Shown: one piece after another, positions 17,507-25,762 of the stretch
How the letters are laid out: every line of letters starts with the position of its first letter
Numbering within the stretch: the stretch's first letter is position 1
NCBI RefSeq assembly: GCF_050958605.1
Contig: NZ_JBJHDO010000001.1
Span: 744,001-808,000 of the forward strand
Direction of reading: 5' to 3'
DNA from: G016756615 sp050958605
GTDB taxonomy: Bacteria > Pseudomonadota > Alphaproteobacteria > Rhizobiales > Rhizobiaceae
DNA length: 64,000 bases
Program-made: the position numbers and the translations under genes
Notes under the pieces: generated by a model
Seen by the model: only the letters and a program-made list of their open reading frames with translations
Databases searched by the model: none
What the model was told of the DNA's origin: nothing

Positions 17507-17520
17507 TGAAATCGATTTCA
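17507..17520. promoter_or_regulatory. Predicted LacI-family operator
   Basis: A perfect 14-base palindrome TGAAATCGATTTCA lies 46 bases before the start codon of the binding-protein gene in the 200-base divergent interval shared with ugpB. LacI/GalR-family operators commonly have this form with a central CG. The cognate regulator is probably the LacI protein encoded at 11881-12915 in the same operon. A second inverted repeat, GCGAAAG-5-CTTTCGC, lies at 17621-17639 close to ugpB and may serve the other direction. Confidence 0.65.
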
Positions 17521-17661
17521 AGCGGGGTTTTCTGCTTATCCCGTCACGGGCCGAGCGAGAACATTGGCATCCAGACAAAAATCATTGTCGGATCCCGCCG
17601 TTCGACCCATACTCCTACCCGCGAAAGTGACCCTTTCGCCAACGAAGAACGGGAGTGAGAC

Positions 17662-18966
17662 ATGAAGATTCAAGGCTTTGCGGCCGCTATCGCGCTTACG
17701 CTGCTTTCCACCACTGCCTCCTATGCCGTCACCGAGATCTCCTGGTGGCACGCAATGACCGGCGCCAACAACGAGGTGGTCGAGCGGCTTTCAAAGGAAT
17801 TCAACGAGAGCCAGAGCGACTACAAGGTCGTTCCCGTCTTCAAGGGCACCTATCCCGAGACGCTGAATGCGGGCATCGCCGCGTTCCGCGCCGGCCAGTC
17901 TCCCGACATCATCCAGGTCTTCGACGCCGGCACCGGCGTGATGATGGCGGCCGAGCAGGCGATCAAGCCGGTTGCCGAGATTTTGTCGATGGGCGGAACC
18001 GCATTCGACAAGAGCAGGTATCTGCCGGGCATCGTGGCCTACTATTCCAAGCCTGACGGCACCATGCTGTCCTTCCCCTACAACTCCTCCTCGCCGATCC
18101 TTTATTACAACAAGGACATCTTCCAGAAGGCGGGCCTCGACGTCGACAATCCGCCCAAGACATGGGCGGAGGTCTGGGAAGCGGCGAAGAAGATCAAGTC
18201 GAGCGGCGCGGCACCCTGCGGCTTTACCTCGACCTGGCTCACCTGGATCCATACCGAGAACTATGCGGCGTGGAACAATATATCCTACGGTACCAACGAG
18301 AACGGCATCGCGGGCACCGATGTCGAGTTGAAGATCAATTCGCCACTTTTCGTGAAGCACTTCCAGGAACTGGCGGATCTCGCCAAGGACGGGACATTCA
18401 AATATGGCGGCCGTACATCCGAGGCCAAGCAGGTCTTCCTCGCCGGTGAATGCGGCATCTTCACCGAATCCTCCGGCGGCCTTGGCGATATCGTGAAATC
18501 GGGCATGAACTACGGAACAGGCTCGTTGCCCTACGAATCCGAGGCACAGGGTGCCCCGCAGAACACCATTCCCGGCGGCGCGAGCCTCTGGGTCTTTGCC
18601 GGCAAGTCGGACGAACAGTACAAGGGCGTCGCCGCCTTCTTCGACTTCCTGTCGCAGACGGAGGTCCAGGCCAAGCTCCATCAGGTGTCCGGCTACCTGC
18701 CGGTGACGATGGAAGCCTATGAGGCAACGAAGAAGTCCGGCTTTTATGAAAAGAACCCGGCCCGCGAGATTCCGATCAAGCAGATGATGGGCAAGGAGCC
18801 CACAGAGAATTCCAAGGGCGTGCGTCTCGTCAACCTCCCGCAGGTGCGGGACATCCAGAACGAGGAATATGAGAAGATGCTGGCCGGGCAACAGACGGCC
18901 CAGCAGGCTCTCGACAATGCGGTCTCGCGCGGCAACGCCGCGATCAAGGAAGCGCTCGCCAACTGA
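17662..18966 (+). CDS. ugpB: UgpB-type sn-glycerol-3-phosphate-binding protein
   Basis: The 434-residue protein has a Sec signal peptide (about 1-22) and strong family similarity to UgpB: TEISWWHAMTG, FKGTYPETLNAGIAAFRAGQ, IKPVAEI, YNSSSPILYYNKD, GASLWV and a C-terminal QQALDNAVSRGN. It binds sn-glycerol 3-phosphate or glycerophosphodiesters in the periplasm for the UgpAEC importer encoded downstream. The start is chosen at the ATG with GGGAGTGAG nearby. It is separated from ugpA by 118 bases with two hairpins, a common arrangement for raising binding-protein levels relative to the permease. No ugpQ phosphodiesterase gene is nearby. Confidence 0.9.
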   Translation: MKIQGFAAAIALTLLSTTASYAVTEISWWHAMTGANNEVVERLSKEFNESQSDYKVVPVFKGTYPETLNAGIAAFRAGQSPDIIQVFDAGTGVMMAAEQAIKPVAEILSMGGTAFDKSRYLPGIVAYYSKPDGTMLSFPYNSSSPILYYNKDIFQKAGLDVDNPPKTWAEVWEAAKKIKSSGAAPCGFTSTWLTWIHTENYAAWNNISYGTNENGIAGTDVELKINSPLFVKHFQELADLAKDGTFKYGGRTSEAKQVFLAGECGIFTESSGGLGDIVKSGMNYGTGSLPYESEAQGAPQNTIPGGASLWVFAGKSDEQYKGVAAFFDFLSQTEVQAKLHQVSGYLPVTMEAYEATKKSGFYEKNPAREIPIKQMMGKEPTENSKGVRLVNLPQVRDIQNEEYEKMLAGQQTAQQALDNAVSRGNAAIKEALAN

Positions 18967-18987
18967 CGTTTTCCGTTCGGTCGGCCT

Positions 18988-19070
18988 GGTTCCCCGCTTT
19001 TGCCTATTGCGGGGACCTCAGGTCCAAACTCTCTCCCCTAAGCGAGGCGTTCTTCGAGTGGCCGCCTCGC
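18988..19070 (+). promoter_or_regulatory. Two tandem intercistronic hairpins between ugpB and ugpA
   Basis: The first stem-loop (18988-19017) has arms GGTTCCCCGC and GCGGGGACC with one bulge; the second (19042-19070) has perfect 8-base arms GCGAGGCG/CGCCTCGC. Neither is followed by a T-run. They are likely mRNA structures that stabilise the upstream ugpB message or attenuate read-through into the permease genes. Confidence 0.55.
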
Positions 19071-19084
19071 CATAGGAGCCCTGC

Positions 19085-19969
19085 TTGTCGCCACGCGTCG
19101 TCTTCCCGAACAAGCTGCTGCCTTACCTGCTGCTGGCGCCCCAATTGGCGATCACGCTGGTGTTCTTCTACTGGCCGGCGAGCCAGGCGCTCTACCAGTC
19201 GCTCCTGAAGGAAGATCCCTTCGGGCTGAAGACCCGCTTCGTCTGGTTCGCCAATTTCTCCAAGGTGCTGTCGGATCCGAATTACCTGAACTCGGTGAAT
19301 GTCACGATCGTCTTTTCGGTGGCGACGGCGGCTCTGGCCATGAGCGTGGCGCTGCTGCTGGCCGTCATGGCCGACAAGGTGATCCGCGGCCGCGGCATAT
19401 ACCGTACCCTGATGATCTGGCCTTATGCCGTCGCGCCGGCGATCGCGGGCATGTTGTGGCTCTTCCTGTTCAATCCTTCGATCGGCTCGCTGGCTTACGG
19501 CCTGCGCTTGCTCGGCGTCTCATGGGATCCGCTGCTCAATGGTCCGCAAGCGATGACGCTCGTGGTGGCAGCCGCGGCCTGGAAGCAGATCAGCTACAAT
19601 TTTCTGTTCTTCGTCGCCGGCCTGCAAGCCGTCCCGAAGACGCTGATCGAGGCCGCCGCGATCGACGGCGCCGGCCCGACCAAGCGTTTCTGGACCATCG
19701 TGTTCCCGCTGCTGGCGCCGACCACCTTCTTCCTGCTCGTCGTCAACACGGTTTACGCCTTCTTCGATACGTTCGGCATTATCCATGCCGTCACCGGCGG
19801 CGGTCCGGGCAAGGCGACGGAGACCCTGGTCTACAAGGTTTACAATGACGGCTTCGTCAATCTGATCCTCGGCGATTCCGCTGCGCAGTCGGTGATCCTC
19901 ATGGCCATCGTGATCGCGCTCACCGCGATCCAGTTCCGGTATGTGGAAAAGAAGGTGCACTATGGCTGA
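19085..19969 (+). CDS. ugpA: UgpA-type glycerol-3-phosphate ABC permease
   Basis: The 294-residue inner-membrane protein has about six membrane segments and the binding-protein-dependent transport signature EAAAIDGAGPTKRFWTIVFPLLAP at roughly 195-218, which contacts the ATPase. It matches UgpA/MalF-type permeases. Translation appears to start at TTG 19085, with AGGAG about seven bases upstream; no ATG fits. It forms a heterodimer with UgpE. Confidence 0.9.
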   Translation: MSPRVVFPNKLLPYLLLAPQLAITLVFFYWPASQALYQSLLKEDPFGLKTRFVWFANFSKVLSDPNYLNSVNVTIVFSVATAALAMSVALLLAVMADKVIRGRGIYRTLMIWPYAVAPAIAGMLWLFLFNPSIGSLAYGLRLLGVSWDPLLNGPQAMTLVVAAAAWKQISYNFLFFVAGLQAVPKTLIEAAAIDGAGPTKRFWTIVFPLLAPTTFFLLVVNTVYAFFDTFGIIHAVTGGGPGKATETLVYKVYNDGFVNLILGDSAAQSVILMAIVIALTAIQFRYVEKKVHYG

Positions 19970-20002
19970 CCGGCTGCCGCATCGCCAACGAAGCGTGGCG
20001 CC

Positions 20003-20851
20003 ATGATCGAGAACACTCCGATCCGGACCGCGATCGCGCATCTCGTGCTGGTGCTGGGCGTGCTGATCGTGGCTTTTCCGATCTACTACACCTTCGTCGC
20101 CTCGACGCAGTCGCTGCAGACCATATTGCGCCCGCCGCTGCCGCTTCTGCCGGGGGACCGGTTCGTCGAGAACTATTCGATGGCGCTGTTCGGAGGCATC
20201 GGACGTATCGGCGGGGTGAGCGTTGGGACGCTGCTCTTCAACACCGTTGTGGTGGCGCTGGCGATTGCCGTCGGCAAGATCGTCATCTCGATCCTGTCGG
20301 CCTACGCCATCGTCTTCTTCCGATTCCCCTTCCGCATGGCCTTCTTCTGGTTGATCTTCATCACGCTGATGCTGCCAGTGGAAGTGCGCATCCTGCCGAC
20401 CTACAAGGTTATGGTCGATTTCGGGCTTATCGATACCTATACAGGGCTGACGCTGCCATTGATGGCGTCCGCCACCGCGACGCTGCTTTTCCGGCAGTTC
20501 TTCCTCACTATTCCCGGAGAGCTGGTCGAGGCGGCGCGCGTCGACGGGGCTGGGCCGTTCCGTTTCTTCAAGGATATCCTGTTGCCGCTCTCGAGGACCA
20601 ACATCGCGGCGCTGTTCGTCATCCTCTTCATCTATGGCTGGACGCAATATCTGTGGCCGCTGCTCGTGACCAACCGCAACGACATGAATACGATCGTCAT
20701 TGCGCTTCGCAAGATGATCTCCTTCGCCGATGCCGATACGGAGTGGCATCTGGTCATGGTCACCTGCATGCTGGCCATCGTCCCGCCTATCCTGGTGGTG
20801 GTCCTGATGCAGCGCTGGTTCGTGCGCGGCCTTGTCGAAACGGAGAAATGA
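20003..20851 (+). CDS. ugpE: UgpE-type glycerol-3-phosphate ABC permease
   Basis: The 282-residue protein has about six membrane segments and the EAA loop VEAARVDGAGPFRFFKDILLP at about 175-195. It is similar to UgpE/MalG-type permeases, including the motif LPVEVRILPTYK before the EAA loop. It starts at ATG 20003, 33 bases after ugpA, and ends four bases before the GTG start of ugpC, so the cluster order ugpB-A-E-C is conserved. Confidence 0.9.
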   Translation: MIENTPIRTAIAHLVLVLGVLIVAFPIYYTFVASTQSLQTILRPPLPLLPGDRFVENYSMALFGGIGRIGGVSVGTLLFNTVVVALAIAVGKIVISILSAYAIVFFRFPFRMAFFWLIFITLMLPVEVRILPTYKVMVDFGLIDTYTGLTLPLMASATATLLFRQFFLTIPGELVEAARVDGAGPFRFFKDILLPLSRTNIAALFVILFIYGWTQYLWPLLVTNRNDMNTIVIALRKMISFADADTEWHLVMVTCMLAIVPPILVVVLMQRWFVRGLVETEK

Positions 20852-20855
20852 TCGC

Positions 20856-21878
20856 GTGGCGACCGTCGAGCTGAAGGATGTGAGGAAGGTCTATCATGGC
20901 GGCGTCGAGGCGGTGAAAGGTGTCTCGATCGCCATTCCCGACCGGGCGCTCTGCGTGCTCGTCGGGCCCTCGGGCTGCGGCAAGTCCACGCTGCTGCGCA
21001 TGATTGCGGGGCTGGAGTCCATCACGACTGGCAGCGTGGCGATCGACGGGGCGGTGGTCAATACAATCGGGCCGGCAGAGCGGGACATCGCCATGGTGTT
21101 CCAGAACTACGCGCTTTATCCCCACATGAATGTCTACGACAATATGGCCTATGGCCTGCGCAACCGCGGCACGCCCAGGGACGAAATCGACCGGCGGGTG
21201 CGCGAGACGGCGAAGACGCTGGAGCTTGCGCACTTGCTGGAACGCCGGCCGCGCGAACTCTCCGGTGGCCAGCGGCAGCGCGTGGCCATGGGAAGAGCGA
21301 TCGTGCGCAATCCCAAGGTCTATCTCTTCGACGAGCCGCTCTCCAATCTGGACGCCAAGCTGCGCGGCCAGATGCGCGTCGAGATCCGTAACCTGCAGCG
21401 GTCGCTGGGCGTCACCAGCGTCTATGTCACGCACGACCAGCTCGAGGCGATGACGCTGGCCGATACGCTGGTGGTCATGAATGCCGGCCTTGTCGAACAG
21501 GCCGGCGCGCCGCTCGACGTCTACGAAAAACCGGCCTCGACCTTCGTCGCTTCCTTTATCGGAGCCCCTCCGATGAACCTCCTTCCCCTGGATCGGCTCG
21601 AAAAGGCGAATGCCCGGCAGGCTGCCGCAACGATCGGTTTCCGGCCGGAAGACGCGGAGGTCGACGCGGCCTCCGCCGGTAACGGCTTGGCCCTCGATGC
21701 CACGGTGGAGGGCATCGAACCGGTCGGCGCCGAGAGTTTCCTCTATTGCGGCACGCCGGGCGGCCGGATCGTATTGCGGGTTCCCGGACGCGCGGCGGCG
21801 CAGCCCGGCGATCGTCTCCATGTTTCCGTGGACGCGTCGAAACTCCATTGGTTCGATGAAGGGGGAAAGCGGATCTGA
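20856..21878 (+). CDS. ugpC: UgpC-type ABC transporter ATPase
   Basis: The 340-residue protein has one ABC domain: Walker A GPSGCGKST at about 36-44, Q-loop VFQNYALYPHM, signature LSGGQRQRVAMGRAI, Walker B LFDEPLSNLDAK, and H-loop VTHDQLEAM. A C-terminal TOBE domain contains ASFIGAPPMNLL. This is the MalK/UgpC family. I chose GTG at 20856, four bases after ugpE, because it gives the conserved start MATVELKDV; a TTG at 20832 is in frame but overlaps ugpE. It energises glycerol-phosphate uptake with UgpA and UgpE. Confidence 0.92.
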   Translation: MATVELKDVRKVYHGGVEAVKGVSIAIPDRALCVLVGPSGCGKSTLLRMIAGLESITTGSVAIDGAVVNTIGPAERDIAMVFQNYALYPHMNVYDNMAYGLRNRGTPRDEIDRRVRETAKTLELAHLLERRPRELSGGQRQRVAMGRAIVRNPKVYLFDEPLSNLDAKLRGQMRVEIRNLQRSLGVTSVYVTHDQLEAMTLADTLVVMNAGLVEQAGAPLDVYEKPASTFVASFIGAPPMNLLPLDRLEKANARQAAATIGFRPEDAEVDAASAGNGLALDATVEGIEPVGAESFLYCGTPGGRIVLRVPGRAAAQPGDRLHVSVDASKLHWFDEGGKRI

Positions 21879-21962
21879 TGCCCATCGTCGTCACTGAAAC
21901 AGCGTAGACGAATCCCTGTGCGGGATTTAGCGTCCCCTTACGGGCGCATTCGCGGAGCGATG

Positions 21963-24668
21963 ATGGAGAAGAGTCTCCTCAGATATACCTGGGTCCATAG
22001 CAGGGCCCTGCAGATTTGGATCTTCGTGGTCGTCGTGGCCTCGATGCCGATCTATTATTATTCGCTTTACCTGCCCAAGATGATCGTCAACGGCCCTATC
22101 CAGGGCAACGGTTTCGGCGCGCCGACCGATACCCAGACCTTCCTCCAGATCAGGGTGCCCTTCTCGGAAGGCCTGACAGGCGCACCCATTGTCCTTTTCC
22201 AGGGCTTCGAACTGGATCGCACGGGCATGCTGGCGGCGTTATGTGCCCTTTATACCTTGCTTCTGGTCATCAACGGCTGGTCCAAGCTCTACATCAACAC
22301 CTACAAGGGAAAGTCCGGCGAGCGCGTGCTGCGCCGCATGCGCTACGAAATGTTCGATCGCGTGCTGCGGTTTCCTGTCTGGCGGGCCAGGCAGGTGAAA
22401 CCTTCCGAGGTCGCCGGCATCATCAAGGACGAGGTCGATCCGCTTTCCGAATTCATCGGCGACGCGTTCTCGGCCCCACTGTTCCTCGCTGGCCAGGCGC
22501 TGACCGCGCTTATCTTCCTCTTCGCCCAGAACGAGCTCTTCGGCATCCTGACGCTTGCCGTCATCGCCTTGCAGGTGTGGATCATCCCCCGGCTCAGACG
22601 CAGGCTGCTCGAACTCGGCAGGGAACGGCAGTTGACGGCGCGCGCCATGGCCGGGCGGATCGGCGAAGTCGTTCAGGGGATAGACGACGTGCACCTCAAC
22701 GACACGTCCAACCTTGCGCGCGCTGACCTGTCCAACAGGCTGAGCACCATCTTCTTCATCCGGCTCGAGCTGTTCAAACGCAAGTTCTCGGTGAAGTTCC
22801 TGAACAATCTTATGATGCAGCTCCTGTCGGTCGTGTACTACGTGATCGGCGGCTACTTCGTGATTACGGGACGGATGGATCTTGGCGCGCTGGTCGCCTC
22901 GATCGCCGCCTACAAGGATCTTCCGACACCGGTCAAGGGGCTGATCGATTGGGACCAGCAACGGTTGATGGCCCAACAGCGTTATGTTCATGCCATCGAA
23001 GATTTCGCCCCGGACGATCTCATGCCGGCGAAGCTGCAGGATCCCGAAATACCCGCCGAGCGGATAGAAAAGATCGATATCCGCAATCTCGCCTATCAGG
23101 ACGAAGGTAGCTCCGTCCGCCTCGAAGATGTTTCAGCGAAGATATCGGTGGGAGAGAACCTTGCCCTGGTGTCCGAGCCGCCACAAGGCGCCACGATGCT
23201 GCTGGAACTGTGCGGACGCCTGATCGGCCCGCCGAGCGGTCAGATCCTTATTGACGGAGAGGATCTGAGATACATTCCGGAAGCGGTCGTCGGGCGCGGC
23301 ATAGGCTATGTAGACAGCGGCGTTTTCCTTCCTGGCGGTACCATCGAGGAATGTCTGCTCGAGGTCTTGAAGAACCGGCCGATCGGCCCGAGCTCGCGTG
23401 TCAGAACCGAGATTGAGGTGTCGGAAGCACGGCTTTCCGGCAACTCCGAATTCGACTTTTTGGACGACTGGGTGGATCGCGATCGAATTTCGGCGTCGAC
23501 CGACGCCGCACTGCTCGATCACATCCAGCGCACGACGCGGATTGCCGGCCTGCGGGCGGATATCAATGAGATCGGGCTGAACAGCCGTATGCGGGCGGAC
23601 GATGTCGAGCGTGTTCAGCCGGTGATCGCCAAGGCGCGCAACCTTCTTCAGGAAAAGCTTGCCGGCGCGGGGCTGGAGCGTCTGGTCGAGCCCTTCGATG
23701 TCGCGCGCTACAATGCGCAAGCCTCCGTCGCGGAGAACATCCTGTTCGGCATGCCGGTCGACCCGGCCTTCGCTCCACAGGCCCTGGCCGGCAATCCGGT
23801 GGTCGCAGGCATCCTGCAGGAGGCCGGTCTGCGCGATCGGCTGCTCGGCCTCGGACTCGAAACCGCGCGCATGTTCACCGAAATGTTCGCCGATCTCTCC
23901 GCGGCCAGCCCGCTGTTCGGCCAAGCCGGCATGACGCCCGAGCGCATCGCACGCTTCCGCGAGATCGTCACACGGTCGGAGAGGGGCGGCATTGATGCGC
24001 TGGACGACGAAGACAAGGGTGAACTCATCGCATTGTCGATGAGCTATGTCGAGCCGCGTTATCGTTTCGGTCTCCTCGACGACGACCTGAAGCAGAAGAT
24101 CCTGGAAGCGCGCAACCGCCTGCATGATACACTGGCCAGGTTTCCCGAGACCAAGGTCATCTTCAACGACTTCGAAACCTACAATCCGTCGATGACGATC
24201 GTCGACAACATCCTGTTCGGCCGCATCGAGACCAATCTGGTCGGCGGCCGCACGCGCATCATGGCTGCGGTCACGGAGGTGCTGACCGAGCTCGGTCTTT
24301 CCGAAACGGCTTTCAGGGCGGGCCTTGCCTTCGACGTCGGCGTTGGCGGACGAGCGCTCTCCGAGGCGCAGCGCCAGAAGCTTCGGCTGGCGCGCGCGCT
24401 CATGAAGAAACCCGATTTCCTGGTGCTCAACCGCGCCTGCGCGGCCCTGCCGGTCGCCGAGCAGCGGTCGATCCTGCAGGCCGTGCTCGATGAAGCCGAG
24501 GACAGCACGGGTGGACGCCCTGGCGTCCTGTGCGCCCCGGCCGAACGCAGCCATGCGATGCTGTTCAATAGTGCGCTGTTCCTCGAATACGGACGTGTTT
24601 CGGGCGACGGTTCACCGAAAAACCTTGTGGAAACCAATGCGCAATTCGCTAAGCTCGTCTCAGGCTAG
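21963..24668 (+). CDS. ABC-exporter-like membrane protein with a degenerate, expanded nucleotide-binding domain
   Basis: The 901-residue protein has an exporter-type membrane domain in residues 1-330 (segments near 17-35, 87-105, 178-190, 194-208 and 285-303) with a coupling-like helix. An ABC-like domain follows. Its key motifs are altered. At the Walker A site (404-414) the sequence is SEPPQGATMLL with no invariant lysine; the signature (795-813) reads LSEAQRQK in place of LSGGQ; Walker B (819-829) reads FLVLNRACAAL, replacing D-E by N-R; the H-loop histidine is missing (VLCAPAERSH). A roughly 270-residue insertion follows GGTIEE (458), and the ENILFG-type motif recurs at 587-598 and 744-755. 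ATP hydrolysis seems impossible. It is probably a pseudo-ATPase receptor or scaffold. ATG 21963 has GGAG five bases before it. It sits 84 bases after ugpC and 39 before a cNMP-binding gene. Confidence 0.85.
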   Translation: MEKSLLRYTWVHSRALQIWIFVVVVASMPIYYYSLYLPKMIVNGPIQGNGFGAPTDTQTFLQIRVPFSEGLTGAPIVLFQGFELDRTGMLAALCALYTLLLVINGWSKLYINTYKGKSGERVLRRMRYEMFDRVLRFPVWRARQVKPSEVAGIIKDEVDPLSEFIGDAFSAPLFLAGQALTALIFLFAQNELFGILTLAVIALQVWIIPRLRRRLLELGRERQLTARAMAGRIGEVVQGIDDVHLNDTSNLARADLSNRLSTIFFIRLELFKRKFSVKFLNNLMMQLLSVVYYVIGGYFVITGRMDLGALVASIAAYKDLPTPVKGLIDWDQQRLMAQQRYVHAIEDFAPDDLMPAKLQDPEIPAERIEKIDIRNLAYQDEGSSVRLEDVSAKISVGENLALVSEPPQGATMLLELCGRLIGPPSGQILIDGEDLRYIPEAVVGRGIGYVDSGVFLPGGTIEECLLEVLKNRPIGPSSRVRTEIEVSEARLSGNSEFDFLDDWVDRDRISASTDAALLDHIQRTTRIAGLRADINEIGLNSRMRADDVERVQPVIAKARNLLQEKLAGAGLERLVEPFDVARYNAQASVAENILFGMPVDPAFAPQALAGNPVVAGILQEAGLRDRLLGLGLETARMFTEMFADLSAASPLFGQAGMTPERIARFREIVTRSERGGIDALDDEDKGELIALSMSYVEPRYRFGLLDDDLKQKILEARNRLHDTLARFPETKVIFNDFETYNPSMTIVDNILFGRIETNLVGGRTRIMAAVTEVLTELGLSETAFRAGLAFDVGVGGRALSEAQRQKLRLARALMKKPDFLVLNRACAALPVAEQRSILQAVLDEAEDSTGGRPGVLCAPAERSHAMLFNSALFLEYGRVSGDGSPKNLVETNAQFAKLVSG

Positions 24669-24707
24669 GGGCCTGTCGACAGGCTCTAACGTTCTGGCAG
24701 GTCTCGA

Positions 24708-25169
24708 ATGACATCGCTCAATGAAGAAGTGACATTGCTACGGTCCGTCCCGTTCTTCTCCTCGATGGAGGACGGAAAGCTCAAGCTGCTCGCCTACACC
24801 TCCGAGAAGCAGGGCTTCGAGGATGGAGAGGTGGTTTTCAGGCAAGGCTCGGCCGGAGGCGACGCCTATTTCATCCTGCAGGGCGCTGCCGATGTACTCA
24901 CCGAAGCCAATGGTCATGAGCTGATCGTCGCGCATCTGCCGCAGCATTCGCTGTTTGGCGAGATTTCAGCTTTTTGCGAAGTGCCGCGCACCGCAACCGT
25001 CCGGGCGAGCGGCGATCTCGTTGCGCTGCGCATCCGCAAGGACCACTTCCTGGAACTGATCGCGGAGACCCCCACCGCTGCCCTGCAAATCATCCGTGTT
25101 CTGGCGGAGCGCCTTGCCAACACGACGAGCGATCTGACGGCTGCATTGGAGTCGAGGAAACCGCATTGA
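24708..25169 (+). CDS. Stand-alone cyclic-nucleotide-binding protein
   Basis: This is a 153-residue CRP-type cNMP-binding domain and nothing else: the beta-roll (about 13-105) carries the phosphate-binding cassette FGEISAFCEVPRTATVRA, with E85 and R94 placed as in cAMP-binding CRP and PKA domains, followed by a C helix. It has no helix-turn-helix, so it is not a DNA-binding regulator; it must act on a protein partner. It starts 39 bases after the degenerate ABC protein gene and is probably in the same operon. A nearby adenylate cyclase gene (25763) offers the ligand source. Inferred role: cAMP-dependent control of the neighbouring membrane protein. Confidence 0.9.
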   Translation: MTSLNEEVTLLRSVPFFSSMEDGKLKLLAYTSEKQGFEDGEVVFRQGSAGGDAYFILQGAADVLTEANGHELIVAHLPQHSLFGEISAFCEVPRTATVRASGDLVALRIRKDHFLELIAETPTAALQIIRVLAERLANTTSDLTAALESRKPH

Positions 25170-25175
25170 GCGGCT

Positions 25176-25559
25176 TTAGCCGATGCGGTTCACCAGGACT
25201 ATGTAGATCATCAGCGTATAGGTCAGCTGATGCAACAACTGGTCCGCTCCATGGGCGGCCCAGAAAGAAGCCTTCGCGATATCCGGAGGCCGCCGGCACG
25301 ACCAGTTGGCCTTTCCATAGTCGATAAGATAGTGGGCTACTGCCTCACCCGCGATAAGCAGGACTGTCAGGGAAAGCGGAACGCCGGCCAGGAGCAGGAT
25401 CAGCAGGGTTCCGGCAGCATGGATGGCGACATGCACATAGCCGCCAGGCTTGGAGAACGAAGCCTTTTCCATGATCATCTTGTGCGTCTGCAACAGATAA
25501 TCCGCGACGAAGTGCTTGATCTGGAAGCCGGTCAGGAGAAGTAGCAGATAGAGCGCCAT
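25176..25559 (-). CDS. DUF3307 small membrane protein
   Basis: The 127-residue protein has about four hydrophobic segments and the DUF3307 hallmarks KHFVADYLLQT near 15-25, a histidine pair in VHVAIHAAGT, AHYLIDYGK near 75-83 and ADQLLHQLTY near 104-113. The family is uncharacterised; its conserved His and Asp residues inside the membrane suggest metal binding or enzymatic action. It is encoded on the minus strand, convergent to the cNMP-binding gene (six bases apart) and divergent from the cyclase gene, so it is flanked by cyclic-nucleotide genes without sharing their transcript. Confidence 0.85.
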   Translation of the reverse strand: MALYLLLLLTGFQIKHFVADYLLQTHKMIMEKASFSKPGGYVHVAIHAAGTLLILLLAGVPLSLTVLLIAGEAVAHYLIDYGKANWSCRRPPDIAKASFWAAHGADQLLHQLTYTLMIYIVLVNRIG

Positions 25560-25762
25560 AACCCATCATAGATATTTTAGCGGAATGGGAAACAGTCCAG
25601 AATCGTGGGCGCGCGCCGCGTTGACAACACCGGGAGTGCGACGCCTCCGCGCACCGGTGTCGAACGCGTTCTGTCACCATGATGCTTTCAAGGGATGGAT
25701 TTCGATTTTCGGTCCGGTGCGGTCGGTGTATCGTGGCCGCCCCTGATCTCGGAGGCGATGCC

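Noticed and set aside
23133..24554. A 473-codon minus-strand open frame opposite the degenerate ABC gene.
   Set aside because: The plus-strand frame has clear ABC fold features; the antisense product has no domain and a typical GC-shadow composition.
21963..24668. Interpretation of the degenerate ABC gene as a pseudogene.
   Set aside because: The 901-codon frame is uninterrupted, has a good ribosome binding site and is closely followed by a co-directional partner gene, which does not fit a decaying gene.
24661..24707. Possible terminator GGGGCCTGTCGACAGGCTC between the degenerate ABC gene and the cNMP-binding gene.
   Set aside because: The stem (GCCTGTCGACAGGC) is real but has no T-run, so it is more likely an intercistronic structure than an end of transcription.
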